DNA of 64,000 bases from Dolomedes plantarius (Eukaryota; Arthropoda; Arachnida; Araneae; Dolomedidae). The DNA lies in NCBI GenBank assembly GCA_907164885.2, contig OU015493.1, positions 124,365,070 to 124,429,069 on the forward strand. Direction: 5' to 3'. Below, piece after piece: positions 45,721 through 57,640 of this stretch; positions within the stretch are counted from its first letter, which is position 1, and each line of letters opens with the position of its first letter. The notes beneath the pieces were generated by a model that worked only from the letters and a program-made list of their open reading frames with translations, did not search any database and was not told where the DNA came from. The translations under genes and the position numbers were made by a program.

Positions 45721-48177
45721 TAGTTATTTTATTAAGAGTTTAAAATTCTATAACTAAATGAAATCGGAAGAGATGATGGTTATTACAATAGAAATTTTCT
45801 GTATTAAAAAAAAATTTCATTTAAGGAAAAGTCGTCTTTAGCTATTACTAAAATTTTTCATTTTGATAATGGAAATTTACAAAGTAACTATTTAAATTTC
45901 GGAAACGAGAAATTCATATTTCTGTATATAAATATTCAGAAATTATATATCAGTCTGGATTTTAGTTTTCTATTGATGCATTAACAACTTAAAGGAAGCG
46001 TGATAATTTTAAGACAGTATAAGGGCAACGCATTGAATTTTTAATGTTTACTCTTCGAGTAACATAGCATTTCAATGCAGAACTGACAGACATCATTAAA
46101 TGTTATTCTATAAAGCCCAACATTTCCTAGGAAAGTCTCTTATTTGTTGATATTGTCTCTCATATGTTGATCAATAGTGTTTCTAACATCACCTGGGTAT
46201 GTATAATGATAATTACTGAATTCGACGTAATTTTTAAAATTCTTAGAACTCATTCTCTGAAAAAGTATCATTCAAATTTCATTTTTTTCACACTGTATCT
46301 CAAGCTATTCAATATATGTGATTAAAATTACAAAAAATATTCTCCAATATTTAATTCAGGTTATTAAACTTTAAACATAATTTTATATAGAAAATAGTTA
46401 TATTTATGTAATTATTTTATATTAAAATTAAATGAATAGATGACTATTTTCTTCCTAGGAATAATATTCTACTAATGGTTAGAAAAGCACGTGAAATAAA
46501 CGAATGCAATTGCTGTCAATTGTATCGAATTTCCTCCTCTTTTGAGGGTATAATGACCCGACAAAGTTTAGTACATCATAGAATTTACCACATCAAGTAA
46601 TAGAATGAGAAGTATGATTGGATTTCCTGTAAGCCCCAATAGAAAATAACTTAAACGTTTAACTTCTAGGAAATCATTGTTATCAGAGAAAACCGTTACC
46701 ATTTATTTTAAACGGGTAATTCGTTGTTATTTGATACACAACAACGGACAGAAAAAAAAAAACCTAAAGGCTAGCAAGTAAGCTTTTTCAATCTTTTAAC
46801 TTTTCCGCTGTAACTATATAAACTTCTTTATTTCGATTCGGAGATACATTGAAAACGTCTTCAAGGGCTTTTTTTGATATTTTTAAAAACTGTTTAGTTT
46901 TGTAGTTTATGGCTAGTTTAAAGCAGTTACTTTTATTATAAAAATGTTATTCCTATCCGGTGTACAGTGGAAATGTTAGTACAAAATGATTATTTTTTTT
47001 CTTTTATATATTGCCAGGACTTGAGCAATATTAAAATGGTGGAAAGAAATGTCTCCTAAAGGAAATATTGCACACGAGATCTTATTGATGGAGGTCTTTA
47101 ATTTACAGTTACCTGAAATACAAATGACACATACCTAAGGAAATAGCAAACCCGCAATTAACAAGAAATTTGGAACACGATAGTTTTTAGATTTTAACTG
47201 TTCCGGAACGCATTTGAAGGGTAGGTCTCAGAGTATTTGACCCTCGAGTAGCAACAAAAAAAGTAGTGTTCCAAATCAAAACAACTTTTTAAAAATTAAT
47301 AGAATAATATGCAGTAATTTTAAGGATAATAAATTTGCAATTGGAAAAAAAATATTATAAATTGGTAAAAAAATAAATAATTTTCAAATATATATTCCTA
47401 AATTTCTTTATAAATATGCATCAAATTCTGCATATTTATTCTTTAGAAACCCTTCGTAAAACGAAGATATGTTAAAAAGCGGTTTTTCGCTCACCCAAAC
47501 ATTCTGATTTCCCAACTTTCGCATTTTGCGGTCTCCAAATTAAGTTACCTTGCGTTTTATTTGATCATATGCTTATTTTTCCCTTTTTCCCCTGTAAGTA
47601 AAAAAAATTAATCATTATGGCTCCATTAATTAATTTTAAAGTATAAGCAGTACAATAAAATTCCTATCAACGTGTACCTTGTCGTACGCCAACTGGACTA
47701 AAGTTATTTAATAACAAAAATTATATTTGAAATTTCCAGCCGCACGTTAACACGTTCCCCTTAGAGGGAAAAACTGAAAATATTTATGACGATTATTCAT
47801 ATAAGAACTTACTTATGAAATTTATGAAATACAAAAAAATTGTAAATTAACACATCAGCTCGAATTAATGTCAATATGTTGCTGCAATATTTTCTGACTT
47901 CCTCTAATGTTGACTTCAAACCATGTAATAACCCTGACATGTCAGAAGATCACATGCCACAAAACACAAAAAATATCCCAGTTGATAGAATAGTGAACAA
48001 GAAGGTAGACAGTGTAGGCAGCATGCCACGAGCTTAGCTTTTTGTTCACGCTTATAACAAAATCTAGAACAGATGTCTGTGTTTCTCTCTTTTATGCGTG
48101 GCTCGTTAGCGGTGACAAATTGTGCTTCACTGTTACAATGATACTTGTAGTACTAACTGCGTCATGTGAAAATGTGA
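45721..48177. other. AT-rich stretch without recognised genes
   Basis: No open frame over 60 codons with recognisable content and no element ends. Confidence 0.5.
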
Positions 48178-48231
48178 CTTTATTCATTAATAAAAAGTTA
48201 AATGTATTTAGCTTTTTATTAATGAATAAAG
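48178..48231. repeat. Perfect 20 bp inverted repeat, 14 bp spacer
   Basis: CTTTATTCATTAATAAAAAG (48178-48197) and its exact inverse (48212-48231). The open frames on both strands here only reflect this symmetry. Confidence 0.93.
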
Positions 48232-48294
48232 AAGGAGAGTTAGATACAGAATTAAATGTCTCTATATGCTGAGTTATTCTGCCTTGCATTAGAT

Positions 48295-48757
48295 CAGTGG
48301 TTCCCAATTCATAGAAATCTGCAGACCACTAAGCCAGAATTTGGACCATGTGCGGACCATCACCTCCCCCCCCCCCCCACACACCGACTTGAGTGGGGAA
48401 CCTTCCGCAGGGGTATGGGGGGTGTAGATTATCCCTCACGCAAATGGGAAACAGGATTAGCGTACTACTAACATTCTAATAATAAAATAATAATTGTATC
48501 ATTGATTCTAATAACATAATAATTGTATCAGTAATTCTAATATGCATCATATTCTAATAAAATAATTATGTTAAACTTTTGAGAAATTTTAATTCAACAC
48601 CTGTTAGTCATCGGATATATTTGGCCCATCGAGTTTAATGAATATTGCTTTCAAAATCCCCATTTATTTGGCAACTTTTTTAATATCTGGTGCCGGACCA
48701 CTCATAAAACTCTCGCGGATCATCTGCGGTCCGCGGACCACCAGTTGGGAACCACTG
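48295..48757. mobile_element. hAT-type MITE (CAGTGGTTCCCAA family)
   Basis: Left CAGTGGTTCCCAATT, right AGTTGGGAACCACTG. Flanks CATTAGAT (48287-48294) and CATAAGAT (48758-48765) match at seven of eight positions. The interior has a C run near 48367 and near-tandem ATTCTAATAA..ATAATTGTATCA repeats (48473-48545). Non-coding, 463 bp. Confidence 0.88.
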
Positions 48758-48765
48758 CATAAGAT

Positions 48766-49724
48766 GAACGAACCATTCTACCCTGAATCTGAACTTTACA
48801 AGACTACCGTTCTAAGACCTACAGATTCTTACACCAATAGTCATGGCCGGCCAATAGTAAAAAAGAACTATACACAAAAATCAAAATTTTGAAATGCTAT
48901 TTGAATACTCTCTCTTATATTTTTGGATTTAAAACTCATTATAATCTAATATTGCTAAAATTAAAATGTGATAAAGAAACATGTCAGAACTCCAATTCTT
49001 ATTAACAGAGATATCAATTAGAATATTATCCTGCATAAATATATATCACCTGTAAGATAGTCATTTATTACTTCACTCATTAAAGTTAAAATACAGAAAA
49101 AGTAAATTTGAACAATAGTTTTGATTATTTAATATTTTGGAGGAAAAATTTTTGTACTTTGAGTCTATGGTAATTTTATTTTATTAGTCCCCACGATTTC
49201 ATTTAATAAGAATAAGTATATAATAAGTAGATTTTAGCCTCTATTGTTTAAATGGATATTTTGAAAGCCTATTGTACCCAAAACAAATACAGCATTGATC
49301 ATTACAGGACACAATGACTATAACTTGAATCAAAGCACTCTCATCATTTTAATCTCAGTATATGTTTTCACTTACTTCAATAGACTCATTTAAATTATGA
49401 ATCAAGTAGCCAAAGGGATTTTGGAAATCAGTAAATCATATTAGTCTGGTGACTCTTTGATGCATTTCAAAGGCAATGATAGCATCTGACTCTCTTTGAT
49501 TAGCTATTGTATATGCACAATATCTTTGTTGTGTAATTTATTTGCGACAACAGCTTTGATGTCAATATACTGCTTTCTTTTCATAAGTCTAAATATTTAC
49601 AAAAATAGTTCCTTTCACTTGGTAATGCATGACGGAAATAAAATTTGTGGCCATAAATTATTAGGAAAGGAAAATAGTATTTCATAGATAAATATGAGCA
49701 TAGATTTCATAAAACCTGTGTTTA
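48766..49724. other. AT-rich stretch without recognised genes
   Basis: Nothing recognised between the two hAT derivatives. Confidence 0.5.
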
Positions 49725-49732
49725 TTCTAAAC

Positions 49733-50366
49733 CAGCGATTCTCAACCTGGGGGGGGGGGGGGCGTAGAAGAATTTCAAGGGAGGCGTGAGTTTAAAAAAA
49801 AGTAAAACAAAAAGTAAAACTAACTGTCATTTACTGTACTCAATTTTGCGGTCACAATGTAACCGTAACCTATTTTTACATACGAACACGAACAAGATAA
49901 TTGTCGTACTCGATAATTTCGCAATTGTAAAAAATTCGATAATTTTCGTACGTATGGACGTTGAGAGTGACCTGAGGTGTGCTTTGTCACAGTTACAACC
50001 TAATATTCAGAAACTTGTCAAGGACAAATAGTGCCAGCCTTCTCATAAATGTTGGGAAAGTGACTGGTATTACATGCCAACCTCACCTACTAGATCCTTG
50101 ATTACCTCAAATATATTTGATCTGTGTTTAATTCTTTGATTTCATATGTTCTAATAATAATATATTCCAAATTAAGATATGCGTAATAATATTAAATTTT
50201 GTGTATGAAATTATGTATTCTATATTTTCATTTAATAACCAGCTTCAGTTTCAAATTCCGATTGTACTACTTGTATTGACCACATATGGTGGTGGGGAGG
50301 GGGGAGGCGTGACCTCACATCAGTGTTCAAAGGGGGCATAGAGCTTTGCAGGTTGAGAACCCACTG
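49733..50366 (+). mobile_element. hAT deletion derivative (CAGCGATTCTCAACCTG)
   Basis: Left CAGCGATTCTCAACCTG, right CAGGTTGAGAACCCACTG, with the exact 8 bp duplication TTCTAAAC (49725-49732 and 50367-50374). It retains the end of a transposase gene, so it arose by internal deletion. G runs sit near both ends. Confidence 0.9.
49930..50057 (+). pseudogene. ZBED-type hAT transposase C-terminal remnant
   Basis: The frame reads RMDVESDLRCALSQLQPNIQ, then KLVKDK, a TAG stop, then CQPSHK. The DL..AL....P.I..L...KQ.QPSH pattern is the extreme C-terminus of ZBED5-like hAT transposases (from memory). The stop takes the place of the usual Gln. The rest of the gene is deleted. Confidence 0.65.
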
Positions 50367-50374
50367 TTCTAAAC

Positions 50375-50799
50375 CATGGTAGTTTCCTTTTTTTATTTTA
50401 ACAAGTAAAAGCTAATCATTTTTCAATTTACATGACAAATCATAATGTATAGCCGTAATATATTGAAGCTTCCTATAGCACAATTACACCTACATACAAT
50501 GAGTTGTTTTCATTTCAATTTTTGTTACTCCTACCTTGATTTCCATTTGCTCTACTTTCAGAAATTTTATTGGAAGGTCAAGTAAATACTTCCTTTTAAG
50601 AAATTCACCAATAAGATCGAACTGCGCGGTATTTCTAGCAGTCCGATTAATTTCAGACAGAATCCATCACTGAAACGAGGAGACTGTATATTAGCTTTGC
50701 AGCATCTAAAATGTCTCAGGGACAATATCTTTTTATAAGCAATTCATTCAAGATTTAAGTTTGTAAGAAATGACAATGTCCAGAGTGTTTGAAGGTTTA
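50375..50799. other. Spacer, possibly LINE 3' untranslated region
   Basis: No motif recognised. By position it could be 3' flank of the LINE remnant on the minus strand. Confidence 0.35.
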
Positions 50800-52320
50800 G
50801 CCTAAGGCTTGATCAGTACTCTCATTAGTATATTTGAATAAGCCCATTCTGCGTCGTAAAATCCGATAGTGATACCAAAAATCATCACCTGTTCTCTTAT
50901 TTTTCATACAAAATCATGACCTTCTCATTATTAGTATCTTAAACTGGATTATAGCTTGTGAACAAGAGCATTGAATCAATTGGTGTAGATTTTACTGCTC
51001 TTGTTATTAATCTAAGTGCTTGCTTTTCAATAGCTTCCAATTTTGGTGGTAATTTCTGGGGATTGTTATCAGAGGTTCGCAACGATAAAAAGTATTACCA
51101 GAAGAAACTGCTTATAGGAAATGTTTAAGGCTGGGCGGGCACAACCCCGCAGACATCCAACAAGACATTTAAATATAGTCATTATTTTAGATATATGTTC
51201 GTAAATATACTCAACATAGTGTTTCAACTTAATCTATTTTTCGACACAACTCACATTAGTCAAGAGGGGAGGAAGATGGTTGGACAGCTTTTTTTCGTCA
51301 GATTTACAGATACGTTACTTTCTGTACCCCAATTTTCCATAGTGAATTTTCTTCTTTTTCAAGCCAACTGTTTCTTCTGGCTGTATGGGTCTAGAGATCA
51401 AAGTCGTCATAAAAAAGGTTACAATTTTCTCCATTTATTGACATTAAATCTTAATTAAGTCCATTTCTAAAAATCTGAAATATAAATTTTTGATGAAAAA
51501 CAGATCTCTCCCATTGTGTGCTGTGAGTAATGGCTATAAGATAGTTCGTCACCAACTTGTATCCCACACTCTGGGCCTATATAAAAGCAAATCCATTTAA
51601 ACATTCTTAATCCAATGTCAATGTCTAGAAATTTGAGAATTTTTTTTCTTTATAAACTCAGTTACACAAACTTACGCAAATTTAAAGTCCACATAAATAA
51701 CGGTAAGAATATTTCTAGAATACAGACATCTTTGATAGTTTGGCTGAAGTATGATACTGTATCATTAGTTTCTCCGAATGCCTGACTGTTCACTTGACAA
51801 CAGAGGAGAATCTCCAAGAAAAACAGGCAATTTTTGCATTGATCATTTTTCCTTTGTTTTCAGAGGAATACTTGAGAGGTAAATCTAACAATTCCGTTGT
51901 GAATTTCCACTCAGTGGGCATGGGTTCAAATCCCGAATAAGGCTTGGTCATTATCGTGTTTGTCCCCTCATAGAGAGCAATTCTGGCTCACCAAAATGAT
52001 GCTCCCATAATAAAGTAGCCTGCAAGCTTTCGCGATGAATGACAAACGGCAAATGTCTCACGACAAGTGCCTTAGCATTAGAAAAAATGTTCTAAATTAG
52101 ATTTTTCCTCTTTACAAAACAGGAATAATCACACATTTTTCTCCACTTTGAAGGAATGGCACCGATACCTGTTTTACATTTGCTCTCAGATTTTTGAGGA
52201 ATTTAGCTCGTAGATGGACTTCTTCGGATTTCCTGATTTCCTGATCTCTAATAGTTTTATAATAGAATCAAATTCCTGCTGACAAAACGGTGAATAGAAA
52301 ACTTCAGCCTTCAAATTTCT
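50800..52320 (-). pseudogene. Jockey-like LINE reverse transcriptase remnant
   Basis: Read on the minus strand in shifting frames, blocks appear in the order of a non-LTR reverse transcriptase: FYSPFCQQEFDSIIKLLEIR near 52290 (fingers region before the polymerase core), LLSSEQSG near 51800 (compare LSP.QSGFR), VIYVDFKFA near 51690 (motif A-like), FKWICFYIGPECG near 51590, GCARPALNISYKQF near 51140, and LEAIEKQALRLITRAVKSTP near 51020 (thumb region). Many stops and frameshifts. A SINE interrupts it at 51895-52090. The endonuclease domain is not recognised. Long dead; clade uncertain (jockey or CR1-like). Confidence 0.72.
51895..52090 (+). mobile_element. tRNA-derived SINE, family 2, in the LINE remnant
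   Basis: A box B-like GGGTTCAAATCCCG (about 51923) is followed by AATAAGGCTTGGTC and a body shared with 59600-59819 (TAGAGAGCAAT, TGCTCCCATAATAAAG, GACAAGTGCCT). The box A region is degraded or truncated. Confidence 0.75.
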
Positions 52321-52690
52321 ATTTCAAAAGTTATTCAGTTTCCATATCTAAAACTTAATAAATTTCACGAATGTACTCTTTCTTTGTGATTATTAACAGG
52401 ACTGACCGAAAGCGTTAGGAGCGTCTCTAGAAGAAAAAAAATATTCCGTTTTGAAAGATTTATGTCTTAATGGGAAAAAGAATTTTTATTTCTAGAAGAA
52501 GCTAATAACTTGCAAGCTTAAAATTGTTTTCCTTTTAAATTCAATAGTTCGTATAAATATTTTAAACGCTCTTAGTTTTAAATTATTTTTTACAATAGCT
52601 ACATACAACTATTTCATTTCGCAGTTTAATCATCGTAGACACACCATACAGACCCACCGTTTCCGTGTGGATTACTGTATTACAAAGTGC

Positions 52691-52942
52691 ATATTTTATT
52701 ATTCTCCCTTCCGATTGACATTTTGTCTAAACATTTTCAAACATCATCTGAAATAGAGCCCAAACACCTGGCAACTCCTTTCATCTATATGGTTTCCTTT
52801 AGCAATTACTCAGTGTATATTTTATTATTCTCCCTTCCGATTGACATTTTGTCTAAACATTTTCAAACATCATCTGACATAGGGCTCAAACACTTGGCAA
52901 CTCCTTTCATCCATATGGTTTCTTTTAGCAATTACTCAGTTT
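52691..52942. repeat. 126 bp tandem duplication
   Basis: ATATTTTATTATTCTCCCTT at 52691 recurs at 52817. The two 126 bp units differ at about eight positions, nearly all transitions. The period is a multiple of three, so an open frame passes through both, giving a 42-residue repeat. No start context or family supports a gene. Confidence 0.92.
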
Positions 52943-53758
<816 letters not shown>

Positions 53759-53770
53759 ATTATATATATA

Positions 53771-54310
53771 TATGTCGAAACATTAATTGAGAAATTACAG
53801 TGGGCTTTAGAAAACTTAACATTAAAATCATTGTCAAAACGCGTTGAAAAAAGGGTTTTTTCCCCGTTTCGGGAAGTGACCTCGATTCGCGAAAGTAAAT
53901 TGACGTTCCATCGAGGGAATCTATTTCAGATGTACAGGTTTAGCGCGAAGATATAATGCTGACATAATCGAAAGACGATTCTGGAAGTTTCCATCTGGTG
54001 TTTTGAGCCTGCGCTATGGCATTAGACGGTTTGAAACAAAGAGTTTTTAACGCAGAGAGGGATAGATTTCGTTCGGGGTTGGTCACGCATCGCGAGGATC
54101 GAGATGATGGTTTGGCAGATAATTATTATGGATTGAATTGAGGTAGTTAACATTCGGAAATCAATTCTTAGGTGTATTTAAATTGTAGTTCTTTGCCACA
54201 GGCCTTTATTCACTGACTGCTATATCAATAATTATTTAGGGGTAAAGTTAAGATGGAGTAACGTTATATAAGACACCATGATGAAGCTGGGTAAGAATAA
54301 ACACCGTGTG
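53771..54310. other. Non-repetitive, GC-richer block
   Basis: 53840-54130 holds complex sequence with several CG dinucleotides (ATTCGCGAAAG, CATCGCGAGGATCGAGATG). No open frame or known motif. It could be host regulatory or unique DNA. Confidence 0.35.
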
Positions 54311-54610
54311 ATCTATCTATCTATCTATCTATCTAATAGATAGATAGATTATATATCTATCTATCTATCTATCTATCTATCGATCTATCTATTCGATAGA
54401 TCGATAGATAGATGATCTATCGATCTATCTATTCGATAGATCGATAGATAGATAGATGATCTATCGATCTATCTATTCGATAGATCGATAGATAGATAGA
54501 TAGATGATCTATCGATCTATCTATTCGATAGATCGATAGATAGATAGATAGATGATCTATCGATCTATCTATTCGATAGATAGATAGATGATCTATCGAT
54601 CTATCTATTC

Positions 54611-54642
<32 letters not shown>
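54311..54642. repeat. GATA/TATC satellite of six palindromic units
   Basis: Six units each contain TCTATCGATCTATC, a TATTC spacer and then a GATAGATCGATAGA-type arm, so most units are themselves inverted repeats. They are separated by GATA runs of growing length. The last two units lack one CGAT step. Confidence 0.93.
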
Positions 54643-54851
54643 CACAACATTAAAGTTTTAACGAAAGTGATTAAACTTAGCCAAGTAATATGTAAAAATT
54701 ATATTTTTATACAGAATCATACAAATTTAGCTGAATTAGACAGAAGCTGAAACAGTGCGATGATCATAAAGCGATCGATCTGCCGATGTCTAAAGTTGCT
54801 TTTTTTTCAGATGATATCAAAGGAATTTAATTGGAAATATATATTCCAGGG

Positions 54852-55147
54852 ACAGAGATAGCCTATCGGTAGCTCGTTGGCTTTCTGTACTGAGGGTGCT
54901 CGGATTGAATCTTGACAAGCTCCGTTAAATGCCTTCATGAGCACGGGAAAAACGCAGCTGGGGGAGATACGATCTCCCCAGATGTCACAACCCTAGGGGT
55001 TCTCGGTCAAAATTGTGGTGGCACGTAGCCAAGTCGGACTCTGACCCATGTGGTGCCATTATAAGCAGGTGCCGCATTACTCAGCCAGAAGCCGATATGG
55101 ACCTGATCTGTAATTTCGGGCCATGGGGCATTAGGAGCAACAACAAC
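54852..55147 (+). mobile_element. tRNA-derived SINE, family 1
   Basis: The head has a box A-like TAGCCTATCGGTAGCTCG and box B-like GGATTGAATCTTG. The body matches 9664 and 45359 inverted, and the tail is GGAGCAACAACAAC. The TATATATTCCAG and TATATATTTCCAG sequences around it may be a duplication but lie slightly outside the tail. Confidence 0.83.
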
Positions 55148-55220
55148 ATAAAATCTAAATATTTGGATTATATATTTCCAGTTCAATTTCTACACTCAGT
55201 TTGTCATGCATATCTATATA

Positions 55221-55330
55221 CAGTGGTACCTCGGTTTACGAAAGACTCGGTTTACGAAAGATTCGGTTTACGAACAAGCGGCGCAAATGTGCTGCCATCT
55301 GGTGATCTGCGATATTAGCATTCGCCACAC
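55221..55330 (+). mobile_element. Tigger/pogo-like terminus
   Basis: TA|CAGTGGTACCTCGGTTTACG is the classic start of many pogo/Tigger elements (from memory). It contains three tandem 16 bp copies of TCGGTTTACGAA (55231-55278). No opposite end found, so the element is truncated or its right end is lost. Confidence 0.6.
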
Positions 55331-55420
55331 TTGCTTCGGTTCGTGAACAGTCCACATGTCAAGTTCAGTTTGGCTTTCTCTAGCACAGCTGAACATGCAC
55401 GGTTGATCATGTATTTCAAA

Positions 55421-55432
55421 GTTTGTTTGTTT

Positions 55433-55464
<32 letters not shown>

Positions 55465-55477
55465 TTTGGGGGGGGGG
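55421..55477 (-). repeat. TTTG/TTTA array joined to T and G runs
   Basis: Five TTTG units, about six TTTA units, T run, ten G (55468-55477), then TAAACAGGAGTTTATTGG. Minus strand: AATAAA signal 10-15 bases before C run, A run and TAAA/CAAA repeats, like a retroposed transcript end. Confidence 0.85.
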
Positions 55478-57493
55478 TAAACAGGAGTTTATTGGAACAG
55501 TTAACAAGTTGTCACATCATTCGCCACATACATAAAATTCGCCCAAACCTGCTTTACAAAGTTGCCAAACATAAAGTCACACATGCGTATCAACTTTTAT
55601 TAGTATACAAGAAAACCTACTCTATTCAAATGTGAAATGTGGTATTAAATTTGTATGTATACGTTTTAAAGTCTAGTCTTAATTCTTCAAACCCCTTATA
55701 AGAAATTTCAATGTTGATGGCCAGATTCCAGATGATTTTGGTCAGCATTTAACAAACTAAACAAATTCATTTCGTTTTTCAATAGTGTTTAATATTAAAT
55801 AATCAACAATCTTTTGGTATTCTATGTGTAAAGGGAAATACTTGTATCCTCTAAAATTAATTTATAAATTTGAATTTCTCCGAGTAACACTCTTCTATGT
55901 CTGTTCTATTTCATTTTTGTGGTTTCAAACATTTGTAATTAAAATACCTTAAAGTCTACACAAATGACTTTGAAATTTGATATTAAATTAGTATAAAATT
56001 ATTATTATGTATAATTTGGATTTTTAAATTTAAATAATCTGCTATGATATTGATACATGTTAAACTTCTGCTTGGGTCCCTATAGAACATTTTACGATCC
56101 CTGACTGCAATATCTCTTTCGAAGATAATTCCGTTATGTAACACCTAATTCAGATATCAAAATCTGTCCACTTCTCAATCAGTTTCGAAGTTATGACCCA
56201 ACCACATTCACCTGAGAACAGTTCGAAGTTATTACTCGTCACATTACCTCCATAGCATCATCCCCAGACCAGCAGAAAAATTGAATATCGAGTGTTTTAC
56301 ATCCTGCTGGAAATTTTACGAGTTCATGAATGCAGAAGTCTCTCTCCGGAAATTTTTACGATATCGTCGTTACTTTCAGGATGCTACCACTCATATTTTT
56401 GATACCTCATAAGTGCCTTTGTTTTACCGCAGAAGGGATTTTGGAGATGAAATAAAAGAGTCGAAATTTTCAAATTTCAAAACACTAATCTCCATTTCCT
56501 GTCAAATCCGTACTTCTACGAGCAAGTACTTTAGTGTCTAATGAGCAAGGATAAAAGAAGATATTAATTATAAGCCAAGAGATTTTCCAAATATTTAAGT
56601 CATAAATTACTGTTAAATTTTAATTAAATTTATAGAATAAAATTTTCAAGAATGTAAAAACAGTTAGTAAATAAACAATTGAGATTTAGTAGGAGACAAA
56701 GCCTAAAAAACTAGCTAACCGAATTACAGATTAGACAAACCTTAAAATATTAACCATAACTAGAAAAAAAAATTAAATCACGAATTTTTTATTTTTTCCT
56801 GTCTACCTTTACTATGCTGGCTCTTGTCCCGAGCCAGCTCTTGTCCCGAGAGAAAAAAATTAATTTGTTTTCGAATTCATGAAATGAGTTTTATTTGATA
56901 GTCATTTAAAGTGAACATTCTAAAATTTTCTTATTAGCCAATTAAGATTTCAAAACAATACGCTTCCTTTTGCATTTGCATAATTTAAGCTACTTTACTA
57001 TGATTGCATCGTAGACATTTAGAAAATCACCTTAGTCTGGCGTTCTTCCACACCTCAAAGTCAAGCCATTTAGAGGCGTGACAGCAATTTCTATCAGCCA
57101 GTTTCCCCCAGAAAGCATTTTCCTTTAACATTATAAAGAGTTACAGTGGGTCTCGTATGGTTTACAGGTTAGATGATGAGAAATTCCCCTGGTTGAAACT
57201 TAATACAGGTTATTTTGTTTAGTTAAATGTAAGGAGAAAGAACACTCCACTAGATAAAAGAATATTCCTAGGATTCTTAAAGACCCACTGCAATCATTGC
57301 AATATTGCCTAATACATACTATAGTGTCTATTCTGAACAAACATATCTGGCATGAATTTGCCAGTAACATGGTACACTCTTCGCATAAGAAAGGAATGTG
57401 TCATGAATACACGCCATGCGTAAGTAAGAAATGTATCATACATACACTCCTTACACGAACAAGGAGTATACTTATTTGGTTTCAGAAGACAGT
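55478..57493. other. AT-rich stretch without recognised genes
   Basis: A small duplication AGCTCTTGTCCCGAG occurs at 56820-56852 with a GGCTC..GAGCC palindrome. Nothing else seen. Confidence 0.5.
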
Positions 57494-57640
57494 GTTGTTG
57501 TTGTTGCTAATGATCACTGGTAGGAATTTCCAAACCAGGTCCATATAAGCTATTGGGCTTAAGGGAACGGCTCCGGTTTTAATAGCACCGCAAGGGTCGG
57601 AATCTGACTTGGATACGAACCAGTCCTGTAACTTTGAACC
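57494..57640 (-). mobile_element. tRNA-derived SINE, family 1, 5'-truncated
   Basis: It starts at a (GTT)n tail (57494-57506) and matches the family body through ACCAGGTCCATATAAG and GGGTCGGAATCTGACTTGG, then ends before the tRNA head. 5' truncation is usual for retroposons. Confidence 0.75.

Noticed and set aside
48042..48307. Open frames of 76 and 71 codons on opposite strands sharing a segment FINKKLN.FLLMNK
   Set aside because: The similarity between the two products is created by the perfect inverted repeat at 48178-48231.
54429..54650. 73-codon open frame with repeated YLSIYRIDRSID
   Set aside because: It is a translation of the GATA satellite.
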